Below, piece after piece: positions 25,448 through 33,699 of a stretch of DNA of 64,000 nt. Source of the stretch: Secundilactobacillus silagei JCM 19001 (GTDB taxonomy: Bacteria; Bacillota; Bacilli; Lactobacillales; Lactobacillaceae); contig NZ_BCMG01000008.1 of the NCBI RefSeq assembly GCF_002217945.1, positions 85,015-149,014 of the forward strand. Direction: 5' to 3'. The number at the start of each line of letters is the position of its first letter. Position 1 is the stretch's first letter. The notes under the pieces were generated by a model. It saw only the letters and a program-made list of their open reading frames with translations. It did no database searches and was not told the DNA's origin. The position numbers and the translations under genes are program-made.

Positions 25448-26548
25448 TTGAAACGGTTGCTAATTCTATTTGCGAGTTTTATTTTGTGTTTGAGTTTAGG
25501 GCAGTCGATTAGGGCGACTGCTGCGGTTAAAGTCCACCGGCAGCATTCATCGGCGTTTATCTATCATCGAACGCGCACGGTCAATGATACCAAGGTCCAC
25601 TTCGTCAACGCACCACGGCGATATGTACATATGAAGACTTCCAAGAAAACGAATCGGGTACGGTCAATTACGGGGACCAAAATGGCCTTCAAGACCCGGT
25701 TGCTATTGCCTTATCCTGGCAAAAATAAGCAGCATTGGGGAAACCCGCAAAACATCACCATTTCGAAGGATAACATGATGTATATTGTGTATTGTCCCAT
25801 CGTTTTGCGAAATCGGGGGCGGATCGTCCGTTTTGATTTAAACCGGTTAGAGCAGCTTGGTGTTTATAAAAATCCCAAGCGATTAGAATCCGTATTCGTT
25901 AAACACCACGGCAAATATTCCAGTCACCAAAAGGCCCTGCAAAAGGCCATTAAGATTGGGCGCTTATTTGATACGGGTCATGGGCAGACGCTCGCCTATA
26001 ATCCAAAAGATCAGGGCCTCTATATGTGGCGTGATAATCGTAAGGGTAACGGTGGTCCCATTGGCAATCAGGGCTATATTCAACACATTAGCGCTAAAAC
26101 CTTAAGACCGGATCGTGCCATTAGTTTTCACATGAATGGCCACGACGCTTCTGTTTACGGCGGTACCCAGACCTTTGATCAGGATGGAAATGTCTATTTC
26201 TGGAGTTTAGAAGGTCCTAGAGCGGTTATTTACAAGGGTAGGATTACTCAGCATTCCGTTAAATTCCGGCGAACGAATCAGATTCTCAAAAAGGCGCCCG
26301 GGACCTTTGCCCAGAGTATGGGTTATAACCCGAAACGCGGTCGGTTATACTTAGTTTCTGACGACTCCATCGCTAGTTTTCCCGCTAAACAGCTGAATGG
26401 TCACGGCTCATTGACCCGGCATTCTTTTGAATGGTCGGAGTTAACGCCCAGACGTGAAATAGAAGGGTTGACCTTTGATAATGCTGGCACTGCTTACTTG
26501 CTGGCCAATCATAATCCGGAAGTTTTGAGATCGACAGCGGGTTTCTAA
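25448..26548 (+). CDS. Secreted beta-propeller-like protein, paralog A
   Basis: The 366-residue protein has a signal peptide (MKRLLILFASFILCLSLGQSIRATA, cut near residue 26) and no membrane or wall anchor. It starts at TTG after GGGGAGCGG. The chain has repeated strand motifs such as MMYIVYCP, LAYNPKDQGLYMWRD, VYFWSLEG, GRLYLVSDDSIASF and EIEGLTFDNAGTAYLL, suggesting a beta-propeller. The paralog at 30582 has the same length and aligns throughout (LLPYPGK-QHWGNPQ, QSMGYN-KRGRLYL). I do not recognise a named family. Extracellular and basic. Confidence 0.75.
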   Translation: MKRLLILFASFILCLSLGQSIRATAAVKVHRQHSSAFIYHRTRTVNDTKVHFVNAPRRYVHMKTSKKTNRVRSITGTKMAFKTRLLLPYPGKNKQHWGNPQNITISKDNMMYIVYCPIVLRNRGRIVRFDLNRLEQLGVYKNPKRLESVFVKHHGKYSSHQKALQKAIKIGRLFDTGHGQTLAYNPKDQGLYMWRDNRKGNGGPIGNQGYIQHISAKTLRPDRAISFHMNGHDASVYGGTQTFDQDGNVYFWSLEGPRAVIYKGRITQHSVKFRRTNQILKKAPGTFAQSMGYNPKRGRLYLVSDDSIASFPAKQLNGHGSLTRHSFEWSELTPRREIEGLTFDNAGTAYLLANHNPEVLRSTAGF

Positions 26549-26576
26549 AAAGACGACCAAGTATTATGCAGTAAAA

Positions 26577-26620
26577 TAAAAGCGGCTAGTTTCCTAAATT
26601 GGGAAATCAGCCGCTTTTTT
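26577..26620. terminator. Bidirectional terminator between genes 25448 and 26626
   Basis: AAAAGCGGCT pairs with AGCCGCTTTTTT, with an inner GTTTCCTAAATTGGGAAAT hairpin. The apex is nearly the same as in the terminator at 21712. Confidence 0.85.
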
Positions 26621-26625
26621 GTGGA

Positions 26626-26934
26626 TTAAAGTTGTCTTGGTGCTGCTGGGTTAAATTCATGGTAGTTGCCATTGTGTTTTGAATGGTGACGGTGATGACC
26701 ATGATTATACGGATGGCCGTTTTGAAGCTGCAAGGTTAATTGCTTGGTTTTTTCACGTTCGATTTGGAGCTTCTTTTTATAGATGTTAGTTTTGACATGA
26801 CCATAAATCAACAGTGCCAGCGGAACCATTTGAACGGTTAGACCAACGGGGATCATCCAAGGATTTTCCTTAAGAAATTCCGCGTGCTGGCTAGCCAGTT
26901 TTGCGAAATCAACAGTAACTGTTTCCTTTGCCAT
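26626..26934 (-). CDS. Small membrane protein with His-rich tail
   Basis: The 102-residue protein has one membrane helix (PWMIPVGLTVQMVPLALLIYGHV), then a basic, probably coiled-coil segment (KKKLQIEREKTKQLTLQLQ). The tail carries a His-rich cluster (HPYNHGHHRHHSKHNGNYH). Start ATG at 26934, 10 bases after AAGGAG. The His cluster could bind metal. Family not recognised. It is convergent with the secreted gene at 25448. Confidence 0.65.
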   Translation of the reverse strand: MAKETVTVDFAKLASQHAEFLKENPWMIPVGLTVQMVPLALLIYGHVKTNIYKKKLQIEREKTKQLTLQLQNGHPYNHGHHRHHSKHNGNYHEFNPAAPRQL

Positions 26935-27027
26935 AACAACCACACTCCTTTTACCCTAATCATACCGTAAAAGTTTCTGAAATACAGTGGTAAAGGTCAA
27001 AAAGTTAAGCGCTATCATGTTAACGAC

Positions 27028-27861
27028 TTATCCCCGGTACGTCATCGCCAGTTGCCGGTAATAATTTAGCGATTGCGGGTCAAGCCGCAGTTTTTCACTG
27101 AGTTGCTGGTCACTTAATTTAGGATGCTGTAAGAGATAATCCAAGACGGCACTTTGATATAACCGAGTGGGCGTTAACGCGAAGCCTAATAATTTTTCGT
27201 CAGGTTTTAAGTACTTATGCAGTCCCGCAGCGGTGAGGTGAGGATCACCGTCTAACCGCTGCTTTAAAAACAGATCCTGACTATGCTGGCGCGCTTGTAA
27301 CGGGGTGATGAATTGCTGATAATCTTGCCAGAAAGTCCGTTCATCTTGATTAAAGTCCCGCGGGTGTAATTGCCGATAAAAGCCGGGCGTTAAAAATTCC
27401 GAGATGGTGTAATAGCGACTGGTCAGCAGCATTGTTAAACGGGTATAGAAGGCTAGTTGCTGATTTGCCAAAATAGCTGGCATTAAGTGCAGCCATTTGG
27501 TTGTCGGTGTTTTTAAATCATCGTGTGATTTGCCCTTTAATGTGAGCGTGGGATAGTGCGTGATCAGATCATGCGTAAACAGGTACTTAAAGTAAATATT
27601 GATGTGCGACAGCATCTTATTGTAAGTGCCGTTAGTCACTTGACGCTGGTTGACTAGCATTGCCAGGTACTGCTCGACGTCCCGGTCTAATAACGTTGCC
27701 ACCCGGTGATCAGCTTGGTAGCCAGCGTTGAAGTTACTCAGAAAGTTAAATAGATCGGCTAGGACCGAACGATATTCGGCAATGGTGGGTTGCGCCAGTT
27801 CTTGGCGATTGAGATAACGTTCAAAAACTTCTTGGTAGGGATAAGCATTAGCATGCGACAA
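27028..27861 (-). CDS. Tyrosine-recombinase-like protein lacking the catalytic residues
   Basis: The 277-residue protein follows the Xer/integrase layout. An N-terminal SAM-like core-binding domain covers residues 7-105 (FERYLNRQELAQPTIAEYRSV ... NGTYNKMLSHINIYFKYLF). A C-terminal helical domain then has LTMLLTSRYYTISEFLTPGF in place of TGLRISEL. A LTPTRLYQSAVLDYLLQH stretch stands where HxLRH would be, followed by LSDQQLSEKLRLDPQSLNYYRQ. The conserved Arg, His-x-x-Arg and their context are not recognisable. A DNA-binding, non-recombining role is inferred. Start TTG at 27861, 9 bases after GGAGG. Confidence 0.6.
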   Translation of the reverse strand: MSHANAYPYQEVFERYLNRQELAQPTIAEYRSVLADLFNFLSNFNAGYQADHRVATLLDRDVEQYLAMLVNQRQVTNGTYNKMLSHINIYFKYLFTHDLITHYPTLTLKGKSHDDLKTPTTKWLHLMPAILANQQLAFYTRLTMLLTSRYYTISEFLTPGFYRQLHPRDFNQDERTFWQDYQQFITPLQARQHSQDLFLKQRLDGDPHLTAAGLHKYLKPDEKLLGFALTPTRLYQSAVLDYLLQHPKLSDQQLSEKLRLDPQSLNYYRQLAMTYRG

Positions 27862-27906
27862 ACAACTCAACCTCCTTTGGAATCATCTTTAGGCCTATTA
27901 TACGTT

Positions 27907-27950
27907 AAAAACCTGCGCTATGGCGAATGACTCGTCATGGCGCAGGTTTT
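27907..27950. terminator. Terminator of the lipoprotein gene
   Basis: AAAACCTGCGC pairs with GCGCAGGTTTT around a 22-base apex. It lies 24 bases after the stop at 27974 on the minus strand and is symmetric enough to act both ways. Confidence 0.8.
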
Positions 27951-27973
27951 GTAAAGTCTGTCATTTAACGCGT

Positions 27974-28525
27974 TTAAGTGGTTTCAACAAACACGACGTT
28001 AGTTTTATCCATATCGACATCACGAACAGCGTGATAACCGCTGAGGTGTAACTTAGTCGACTTATTGGTCCCCTTAGTTGTGTCTTTAACGGTAACGGTT
28101 TGCGTCATCTGGACACCTGATAATTTACCTGATAGTTTGATCAAAGTTTGATTCTGCTTGTTTTTAGTGAACGTGTACTTAACGGTGCCCTCCTTATTCA
28201 AGGCCTTGGCGTTTTTAGCGGCACTGTAAGACTTGTAAAATTTATCAACGTTATACATCGTGGCTTTACCCGTCTTTTTGTCAAAAGCGACAGCTTCGAT
28301 GCCAGAATTACTCTTGTGATTGATCTTACCAGCTAAGTACCAGAAACCGTCGCCGGATAAAATCGTTGATTTAACGTCGGCGTGTTTCGTGGTTGTCGGT
28401 TCGTTTTTAAAACTCGCCTGTTCATGTGACTTATTAGTGGCTGATTTACTACCGCAAGCGGTTAGAAAAATAGCGAGAACTGCAACTAAACTCAGTAACA
28501 GGACCTTTATTCGGGATGTTTTCAT
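27974..28525 (-). CDS. Lipoprotein of unknown function
   Basis: The 183-residue protein has a lipoprotein signal peptide MKTSRIKVLLLSLVAVLAIFLTAC (lipobox LTAC). The mature domain is a compact beta-rich one (GDGFWYLAGKINHKSNSGIEAVAFD, TVKYTFTKNKQNQTLIKLSG, MTQTVTVKD). It is anchored on the outer face of the membrane. The ATG at 28525 follows GAGGTG; an open frame continuing upstream lacks a start signal. It has features of the small Lactobacillus lipoproteins of unknown role, with no binding motif evident. Confidence 0.8.
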   Translation of the reverse strand: MKTSRIKVLLLSLVAVLAIFLTACGSKSATNKSHEQASFKNEPTTTKHADVKSTILSGDGFWYLAGKINHKSNSGIEAVAFDKKTGKATMYNVDKFYKSYSAAKNAKALNKEGTVKYTFTKNKQNQTLIKLSGKLSGVQMTQTVTVKDTTKGTNKSTKLHLSGYHAVRDVDMDKTNVVFVETT

Positions 28526-28862
28526 ATTAATCACCTCATTATTATGTGAATCGAGTATAGCAGTGGAAGCAGTGACAACGCAAGCATTTGAAATAAAGTT
28601 AAGGTTTTCCAAAGTAAATGAATAGCTGGCATTATTAGTGGTAATGTTCGCTTTTAGCTGATAGCGAAGATACAATGCAGGGAACATTACCAAATTTTTC
28701 AATAATTAATGAAAAAATGAGAAACATCTCATAGTCAAATTATTGTATAATGTTGGCGTAAGTTGGGGATAGTACCCTGAAGCAGGCAGAATAGTTAATC
28801 ACATTAACTATTTCTGATCAGCGTTATGGGGGATATATTTGAATCGAAGGGGAGGATCTTTA

Positions 28863-29336
28863 ATGAGTCATTGTATTGATTTAACTCATCAGCGGTTTGG
28901 AAGATTAGTGGTCGAAAAGCGTGCTGATACGGTGGCACGAAATGGAAACGTTTGCTGGCTGTGTCTGTGCGACTGCGGCGAACGGGTAGTAGTTGAAGGC
29001 TATGCGCTTAGAAAGGGCATTACCCGAAGCTGCGGCTGTTTACGACGAGAGGTATCGCGCCATAACGCCCAGCACAATGAAAGCTTTATTAATGCTCAGG
29101 GCGGCGCGTTAGTGGATCAAAATGGCATCGGCTATTCATCGTTGATCCGTTCCAAGCGGAATCGTTCGGGTGTGATCGGGGTTTCCTTTGATAAGAAATC
29201 GGGGACCTACGTAGCACGGTTAATGTATCACGGCCGCTACGTGTTAAATCGGGCCACCCACTCCTTTGCAGAAGCCGTGGAATTACGCCGGCAAGCAGAG
29301 CAGCAGTATTTTAAAGCACAGGAATTGCAGAACTAA
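28863..29336 (+). CDS. AP2 domain protein with zinc-ribbon-like N terminus
   Basis: The 157-residue protein has the phage-type layout LTHQRFGRLVVEKRA, then a four-cysteine zinc-binding segment (WLCLCDCGERV ... ITRSCGC). Next is a C-terminal AP2 DNA-binding domain (GVIGVSFDKKSGTYVARLMYHGRYV ... FAEAVELR). Such proteins occur in prophages and with HNH homing endonucleases, but no HNH nuclease motif is seen here. The ATG at 28863 follows GGGGAGG by 7 bases; an upstream TTG (28839) is less likely. It is a lone phage-type gene with no other phage genes nearby, and the 212-bp repeat begins 10 bases after it. Confidence 0.8.
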   Translation: MSHCIDLTHQRFGRLVVEKRADTVARNGNVCWLCLCDCGERVVVEGYALRKGITRSCGCLRREVSRHNAQHNESFINAQGGALVDQNGIGYSSLIRSKRNRSGVIGVSFDKKSGTYVARLMYHGRYVLNRATHSFAEAVELRRQAEQQYFKAQELQN

Positions 29337-29345
29337 TGATGAAGC

Positions 29346-29557
29346 TGTGATAAAACTCGGTAGATTCCAGAATTTAACCCCAAAAATGCTTGTTCCGGCG
29401 AACTTTGTCGGGACAAGCATTTTTGGGGTTAAATGGCCGGAATCTGAGTTTTGGCACGCGATTAGACTATATTGAAGTATTGAATAAATAGACACTTTCT
29501 TATTATCTTCAGTTAAGAAGTCAGTTGAGATACTTACCAATATCGACTTATGTCACA
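29346..29557 (-). repeat. 212-bp MITE-like intergenic repeat, copy A
   Basis: Ends are TGTGATAAAAC and its partner GACTTATGTCACA, a short terminal inverted repeat (TGTGA/TCACA). A central hairpin near 29375-29434 has arms TAACCCCAAAAATGCTTG and complement. It matches copies B (31705-31916) and C (61407-61616) over its whole length in inverse orientation. The apparent ORF inside is not preserved in copy C. Confidence 0.85.
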
Positions 29558-29636
29558 GGTTCTTTTTTATGTGACTAGACCGAACGTATGTTTATTTGGT
29601 AAACTAAACCTATTAGACTTTTAGGGGGGATATAAC

Positions 29637-30485
29637 ATGCCAAGACGACGGCGTAAACGTAATAGCAATTCGTTTTTTACCTGGCTGGTGATTGCGGTCG
29701 CACTGATTGCGGGGATTTCTAGTACAACGGGGAATCAGCATTCAAAGACGGATACGGCAAGTTCTGCCAGCAGTCAAACGACGCTGCAGAGTAAGGCGAG
29801 TTCAGTCATTCAGACCTTTAAGGGTCGCCAGTCTGCTAGCACAACGAGTCAGCCGCATGCCGATGGTCACACTCAAGCTAATAGTACGGCACAACTCGCA
29901 GATCTGAACTACCGCGGCCAGCAGGTAGTGCAGGTCAATCACGGTGTGCCAACTTTTACGAAGGCTCAGCTCAGCACCGCTAAAGGCCCGTGGCAAGAAT
30001 ATCATCAATTAGATAACCTTAACCGGGTGACGGGTGCTGATGCATTACTGTCCAAATCACTAATGCCCCATGCCCAGCGGGAACCACTGTACGTTAGTCC
30101 TACGGGATGGCACAATAAGCGGTTTACCTATCAGGGAAAAACGGATTGGTTATATAACCGCAGTCATTTGATCGGCTACCAGTTCACTGGCCAAAACAAT
30201 AACCCGAAAAATTTAATGACGGGGACCAGATCACTGAATTCGCCCGGAATGGAAAACTACGAAACTGAAGTGGCGACTTACCTTAAATTAAACGCGACAA
30301 ATGAAGTACGGTATCGAGTAACGCCAGTTTTTCGGCATAGCGAACTGTTAGCCCGCGGCGTCCAAATGCAGGCCCAGTCGATCGGCAGTAATACAATTCG
30401 TTTTAACGTTTATATCTTTAATGTTCAGCCAGGTGCTGAAATCGATTATGCCACTGGGCAATCAACGGTGGCTGGTCGTAATTAA
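29637..30485 (+). CDS. Secreted DNA/RNA non-specific endonuclease (NucA/EndA-like)
   Basis: The 282-residue protein has a cationic start (MPRRRRKRNSNS), then one membrane helix or uncleaved signal (FFTWLVIAVALIAGI) and a Ser/Thr/Gln-rich linker (30-90). The nuclease domain carries WLYNRSHLIGYQ (His177 as general base in the DRGH-like motif) and NLMTGTRSLNSPGMENYE, whose asparagine binds the Mg ion. This is the lactobacillar DNA-entry-nuclease-like group. It likely degrades extracellular nucleic acid for nutrients. GGGGGGAT ribosome binding site. The gene sits between two repeats and secreted genes. Confidence 0.88.
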   Translation: MPRRRRKRNSNSFFTWLVIAVALIAGISSTTGNQHSKTDTASSASSQTTLQSKASSVIQTFKGRQSASTTSQPHADGHTQANSTAQLADLNYRGQQVVQVNHGVPTFTKAQLSTAKGPWQEYHQLDNLNRVTGADALLSKSLMPHAQREPLYVSPTGWHNKRFTYQGKTDWLYNRSHLIGYQFTGQNNNPKNLMTGTRSLNSPGMENYETEVATYLKLNATNEVRYRVTPVFRHSELLARGVQMQAQSIGSNTIRFNVYIFNVQPGAEIDYATGQSTVAGRN

Positions 30486-30581
30486 TCAAAAAATATTTAA
30501 TATGTTATTGAGATAAGATGTGTTTTTGCCTTATGATAAAGATATATTTTGAAATTTGTCTTATTTATGGAGGGAAACAAC

Positions 30582-31688
30582 TTGAAGCGGTTTATTTTAG
30601 GGGTGATGAGTTTTGCTATCTGCCTGATTTTAGGACAAGCAGTCATGGCAAATGCCTCGGTGAAGGTTTATCATCAACGGTCCACAGCACTAATTAACCA
30701 TCCGTCACGATTGCGGATGCTCAATAACTCGAAAGTTAAATATATTCGGGTACCAAGAACTTATACGCATATGCGAAGGTCGCATAAGGAAAATCAGATG
30801 ACGGCTGTGAGGGGCAAAAAGGTCACTTTTAGGACCCATTTTTTATTGCCTTATCCGGGAAAGGGTCGCCAGCATTGGGGCAACCCGCAATCCATCGCAA
30901 TGTCTAAGAGCGGTTATATGTACATTGTTTACTGCCCCAAGAAAGGTAGAAACCGGGGCCGAATCGTCCGTTTTGACATGAAACGGCTGACCCAATTAGG
31001 CGTTACCAAAGAACCTAAATTGCTGCAGTCAGTGTACGTGAAACATCATGGCAGATATTCCGAGAAACAAAAAAACATTCAACGTGCAATTAAAGTCGGC
31101 GGCTTGTTTGGTACGGGTCACGGCCAATCACTAGCTTATAATCCAAAGAAGCATTCACTGTATATGTGGCGTGACAATAAAACCAAATCGGGAATGCCAA
31201 TGTCCACCGGTGGCTATATTCAGCATATTAGTACGAAAACGCTGAAGGCTGACCGAGCAATCAGTTTCCGGTTAATTTCTCATGGTTTCATTCATGGCGG
31301 ACATTCCTTAGCCTTCGATAAGTATGGCAATGCCTACTTCTGGAGTAATCCAGGCGATGGTGTCAACGTCTATAAAGGAAAGATCTCGCCACATCACGTG
31401 ATTTTTAGAAGAACGGACCAAATCTTCAGACATCTGCCAGGGACCCACGTTCAAAGCATGGGCTATAACGCCAAGCGGGGCCGCTTGTATTTAATTTCTG
31501 ACGACTCAGTGGCTAGTTTCCCAGCCAGTCGGTTAAAGGGTCGCGGTTCATTAACTAACAAGTCATTCGATTGGTCTGAGCTGACACCTAAACGTGAAAC
31601 TGAAGGGTTGGTCTTTGATTCAACCGGGCATGGCTACCTATTAACCAACCACAGTCCAGAAGTGTTAGTTTCAACGACGGTTTATTAA
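30582..31688 (+). CDS. Secreted beta-propeller-like protein, paralog B
   Basis: The 368-residue protein is a paralog of the one at 25448 over its full length. The signal peptide is MKRFILGVMSFAICLILGQAVMANA. Shared landmarks are FLLPYPGKGRQHWGNPQ, MYIVYCP, RGRIVRFDMKRLTQLGV, HGRYSEKQ, GTGHGQSLAYNPKKHSLYMWRDN and QSMGYNAKRGRLYLISDDS. The start TTG at 30582 follows GGAGGG; an in-frame upstream TTG has no site. Both paralogs use TTG starts. The two are separated by about 4 kb, so this is a dispersed rather than tandem duplication. Function unknown. Confidence 0.75.
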   Translation: MKRFILGVMSFAICLILGQAVMANASVKVYHQRSTALINHPSRLRMLNNSKVKYIRVPRTYTHMRRSHKENQMTAVRGKKVTFRTHFLLPYPGKGRQHWGNPQSIAMSKSGYMYIVYCPKKGRNRGRIVRFDMKRLTQLGVTKEPKLLQSVYVKHHGRYSEKQKNIQRAIKVGGLFGTGHGQSLAYNPKKHSLYMWRDNKTKSGMPMSTGGYIQHISTKTLKADRAISFRLISHGFIHGGHSLAFDKYGNAYFWSNPGDGVNVYKGKISPHHVIFRRTDQIFRHLPGTHVQSMGYNAKRGRLYLISDDSVASFPASRLKGRGSLTNKSFDWSELTPKRETEGLVFDSTGHGYLLTNHSPEVLVSTTVY

Positions 31689-31704
31689 TAATTTAAAAGG
31701 TGAC

Positions 31705-31916
31705 TGTGACATAAGTCAATATTGGTAAGTATTTCAACTGTCTTCTTAACTGAAAATAGCAAAAAAATGTCTATTTATTCAATGCTTCAATATAGTCTAA
31801 TCGCGTGCCAAAACTCAGATTCCGGCCATTTAACCCCAATAATGCTTGTCCCGACAAAGTTCGCCGGAACAAGCATTATTGGGGTTAAATTCTGGAATCT
31901 ACCGAGTTTTGGCACA
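31705..31916 (+). repeat. 212-bp MITE-like intergenic repeat, copy B
   Basis: Runs from TGTGACATAAGTC to GAGTTTTGGCACA. The central hairpin arms are TAACCCCAATAATGCTTG and complement. Compared with copy A the A-to-T change in one arm is matched by the complementary change in the other. It lies just after paralog B and is convergent with the small membrane gene at 31932. Confidence 0.85.
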
Positions 31917-31931
31917 GCTTGCTTTATTTTA

Positions 31932-32087
31932 TTAACGGCGGTTATTATAGCGGTAGATACCATATAGTACGATGGCTAACAAGAAGCCAAACCCAATGAC
32001 GGGATTTTCACGAAATAACCAGTGAAAAACACGGATAGTACCAACGCCATGAACGCCGAAGATTGCGGGAACGATTGTAGTGAACAT
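31932..32087 (-). CDS. Small single-pass membrane protein
   Basis: The 51-residue protein is MFTTIVPAIFGVHGVGTIRV, then one or two short hydrophobic stretches (PVIGFGFLLAIVLYGIYRY) and a basic end (NNRR). The ATG at 32087 follows AAGGAAG by 6 bases. Family not recognised. It is divergent from cls. Confidence 0.6.
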   Translation of the reverse strand: MFTTIVPAIFGVHGVGTIRVFHWLFRENPVIGFGFLLAIVLYGIYRYNNRR

Positions 32088-32175
32088 GTGAAACTTCCTT
32101 TCGGGAACTAGCACTGTTTAATATGCTATAATTTTCCCCATAATATCATAATTAAAGTGCTAAGAGGGGAATTGG

Positions 32176-33630
32176 ATGGAAATTACCATGACAATGATTG
32201 GTGAGGGCATTTATCTCATCAATATTATTTTAGCAATGATTATTATTTTTAGGCAGCGACGAGACATTGTTGCGATTTGGGCTTGGTTGCTGGTGCTTTT
32301 TTTACTGCCAGTGATCGGGTTTTTGATCTATGCTTTTCTCGGCCGTCAATTACCCAAGGATAAACTGTTTAAGGCTAAGAGTGACGTTCAGCTGCAGTTG
32401 AACGACTTACTGGCCAAACAGCGCAAGGCGTTAGGCGGTGAAAGTCTGCCAGCGGATGAGGCCTCGGATTCCGTTAAATCATTGGTCACGATGTTTCAGA
32501 CCGCCAATCATGCCTTTCTAGCCCGGAAAAACCGGGTGCGCATTATCGCGGATGGCAAGCAACTGTTTCACGCCATGATTGAGGATATCGAACGGGCCCA
32601 TGACAGCGTGCACGTTGAGTTTTATTCCTTTTATAATGACGCTATTGGCAAACAGATTCGTGATCTGCTGGTGCGTAAAGCACGTTCCGGCGTGGAAGTG
32701 CGGGTGATCTATGATCCCTTTGGGTCATTCGGCGCGTTTCACTCGTTTTTTAAACCGTTAATTGCTGCCGGTGGTTATGCTGAGCCGTTTTTGACCCGTT
32801 CAGCGCTGACCGATTTTCGCTTGAACTTCCGGGATCACCGTAAAATCGTCGTAGTTGATGGCAAGGTTGGTTACGTTGGCGGGTTTAACATTGGCGATCA
32901 GTACTTGGGTCGACATAAAAAATTCGGTTATTGGCGGGACACGCATTTGCGGGTGGTCGGTTCCGCGGTATTTGGGTTGCAGGGCCGGTTCATATTGGAC
33001 TGGAACGCGACGGCATCCAAGGGGCTCTTACCGGCAGATCACGTGGTGTCACGTTATTTTCCACTGACGCACGTTAAGGGCGATACCAACATGCAGATCG
33101 TTAGCAGCGGACCGGATTCCGACTTGCAGCAGATCAAATTGGGGTACATTAAATTAATTCAAACTGCGAAGCGGCGGGTCTGGATTCAAACGCCGTATCT
33201 GATTCCCGATGACAGTGTTATGGATGCCATTCGAATTGCGGTGATGGCAGGAGTGGACGTCCGGATTATGATCCCTCATATGCCCGACCACCCCTTTGTT
33301 TATCGCGCCACGCAATACTATGCGCATGAGTTGGCTAAAGATGGCGTCAAAATTTACTATTATGAGCACGGATTCATGCATGCGAAAACCATGGTCGTGG
33401 ATGATCGGCTTGCCTCAGTGGGATCGGCTAATATGGATTGCCGCAGTTTTAAGCTGAATTTTGAAGTGAATGCCTTTCTCTATGATGAAAAATTAGTGAC
33501 CCAATTGGCCGCATTGTTTGAAGCCGACCAGCGTGTCAGTCGTTTGATCACGGCTGAAGCGTTTGATCAACAATCAGTATACCTGCGATTTAAGCAGAGT
33601 TTTTGCCGGTTATTATCGCCAATTTTGTAG
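32176..33630 (+). CDS. cls: Cardiolipin synthase
   Basis: This membrane enzyme condenses two phosphatidylglycerols to cardiolipin. The 484-residue protein has two N-terminal membrane helices (to about residue 60), then two phospholipase-D domains. Each carries an HKD motif: FRDHRKIVVVDGKVGYVGG in the first and HAKTMVVDDRLASVGSANMD in the second. Full length, starting after AGGGGAA. No operon partner; followed by a separate RNA gene. Confidence 0.95.
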   Translation: MEITMTMIGEGIYLINIILAMIIIFRQRRDIVAIWAWLLVLFLLPVIGFLIYAFLGRQLPKDKLFKAKSDVQLQLNDLLAKQRKALGGESLPADEASDSVKSLVTMFQTANHAFLARKNRVRIIADGKQLFHAMIEDIERAHDSVHVEFYSFYNDAIGKQIRDLLVRKARSGVEVRVIYDPFGSFGAFHSFFKPLIAAGGYAEPFLTRSALTDFRLNFRDHRKIVVVDGKVGYVGGFNIGDQYLGRHKKFGYWRDTHLRVVGSAVFGLQGRFILDWNATASKGLLPADHVVSRYFPLTHVKGDTNMQIVSSGPDSDLQQIKLGYIKLIQTAKRRVWIQTPYLIPDDSVMDAIRIAVMAGVDVRIMIPHMPDHPFVYRATQYYAHELAKDGVKIYYYEHGFMHAKTMVVDDRLASVGSANMDCRSFKLNFEVNAFLYDEKLVTQLAALFEADQRVSRLITAEAFDQQSVYLRFKQSFCRLLSPIL

Positions 33631-33664
33631 TTAAATTTAGGATTAAAAAAACGGGTCATATTTC

Positions 33665-33696
33665 TTGTAATCGGTTACATTATCAGGTATTATAAT
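33665..33696 (+). promoter_or_regulatory. Promoter with overlapping perfect cre site
   Basis: TTGTAA (33665-33670), 17-base spacer, TATTAT/TATAAT (33688-33696). A perfect palindromic cre (TGTAATCGGTTACA, 33666-33679) lies over the -35. It fits TGWAANCGNTNWCA at all positions. CcpA binding here would block RNA polymerase. Confidence 0.8.
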
Positions 33697-33699
33697 GTT

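Noticed and set aside
29283..29540. 85-residue ORF in repeat copy A, similar to an ORF at 31722-31967 in copy B
   Set aside because: The frame lies in the 212-bp repeat and is kept only because the DNA is. Copy C has an early stop in the same frame, and there is no ribosome binding site.
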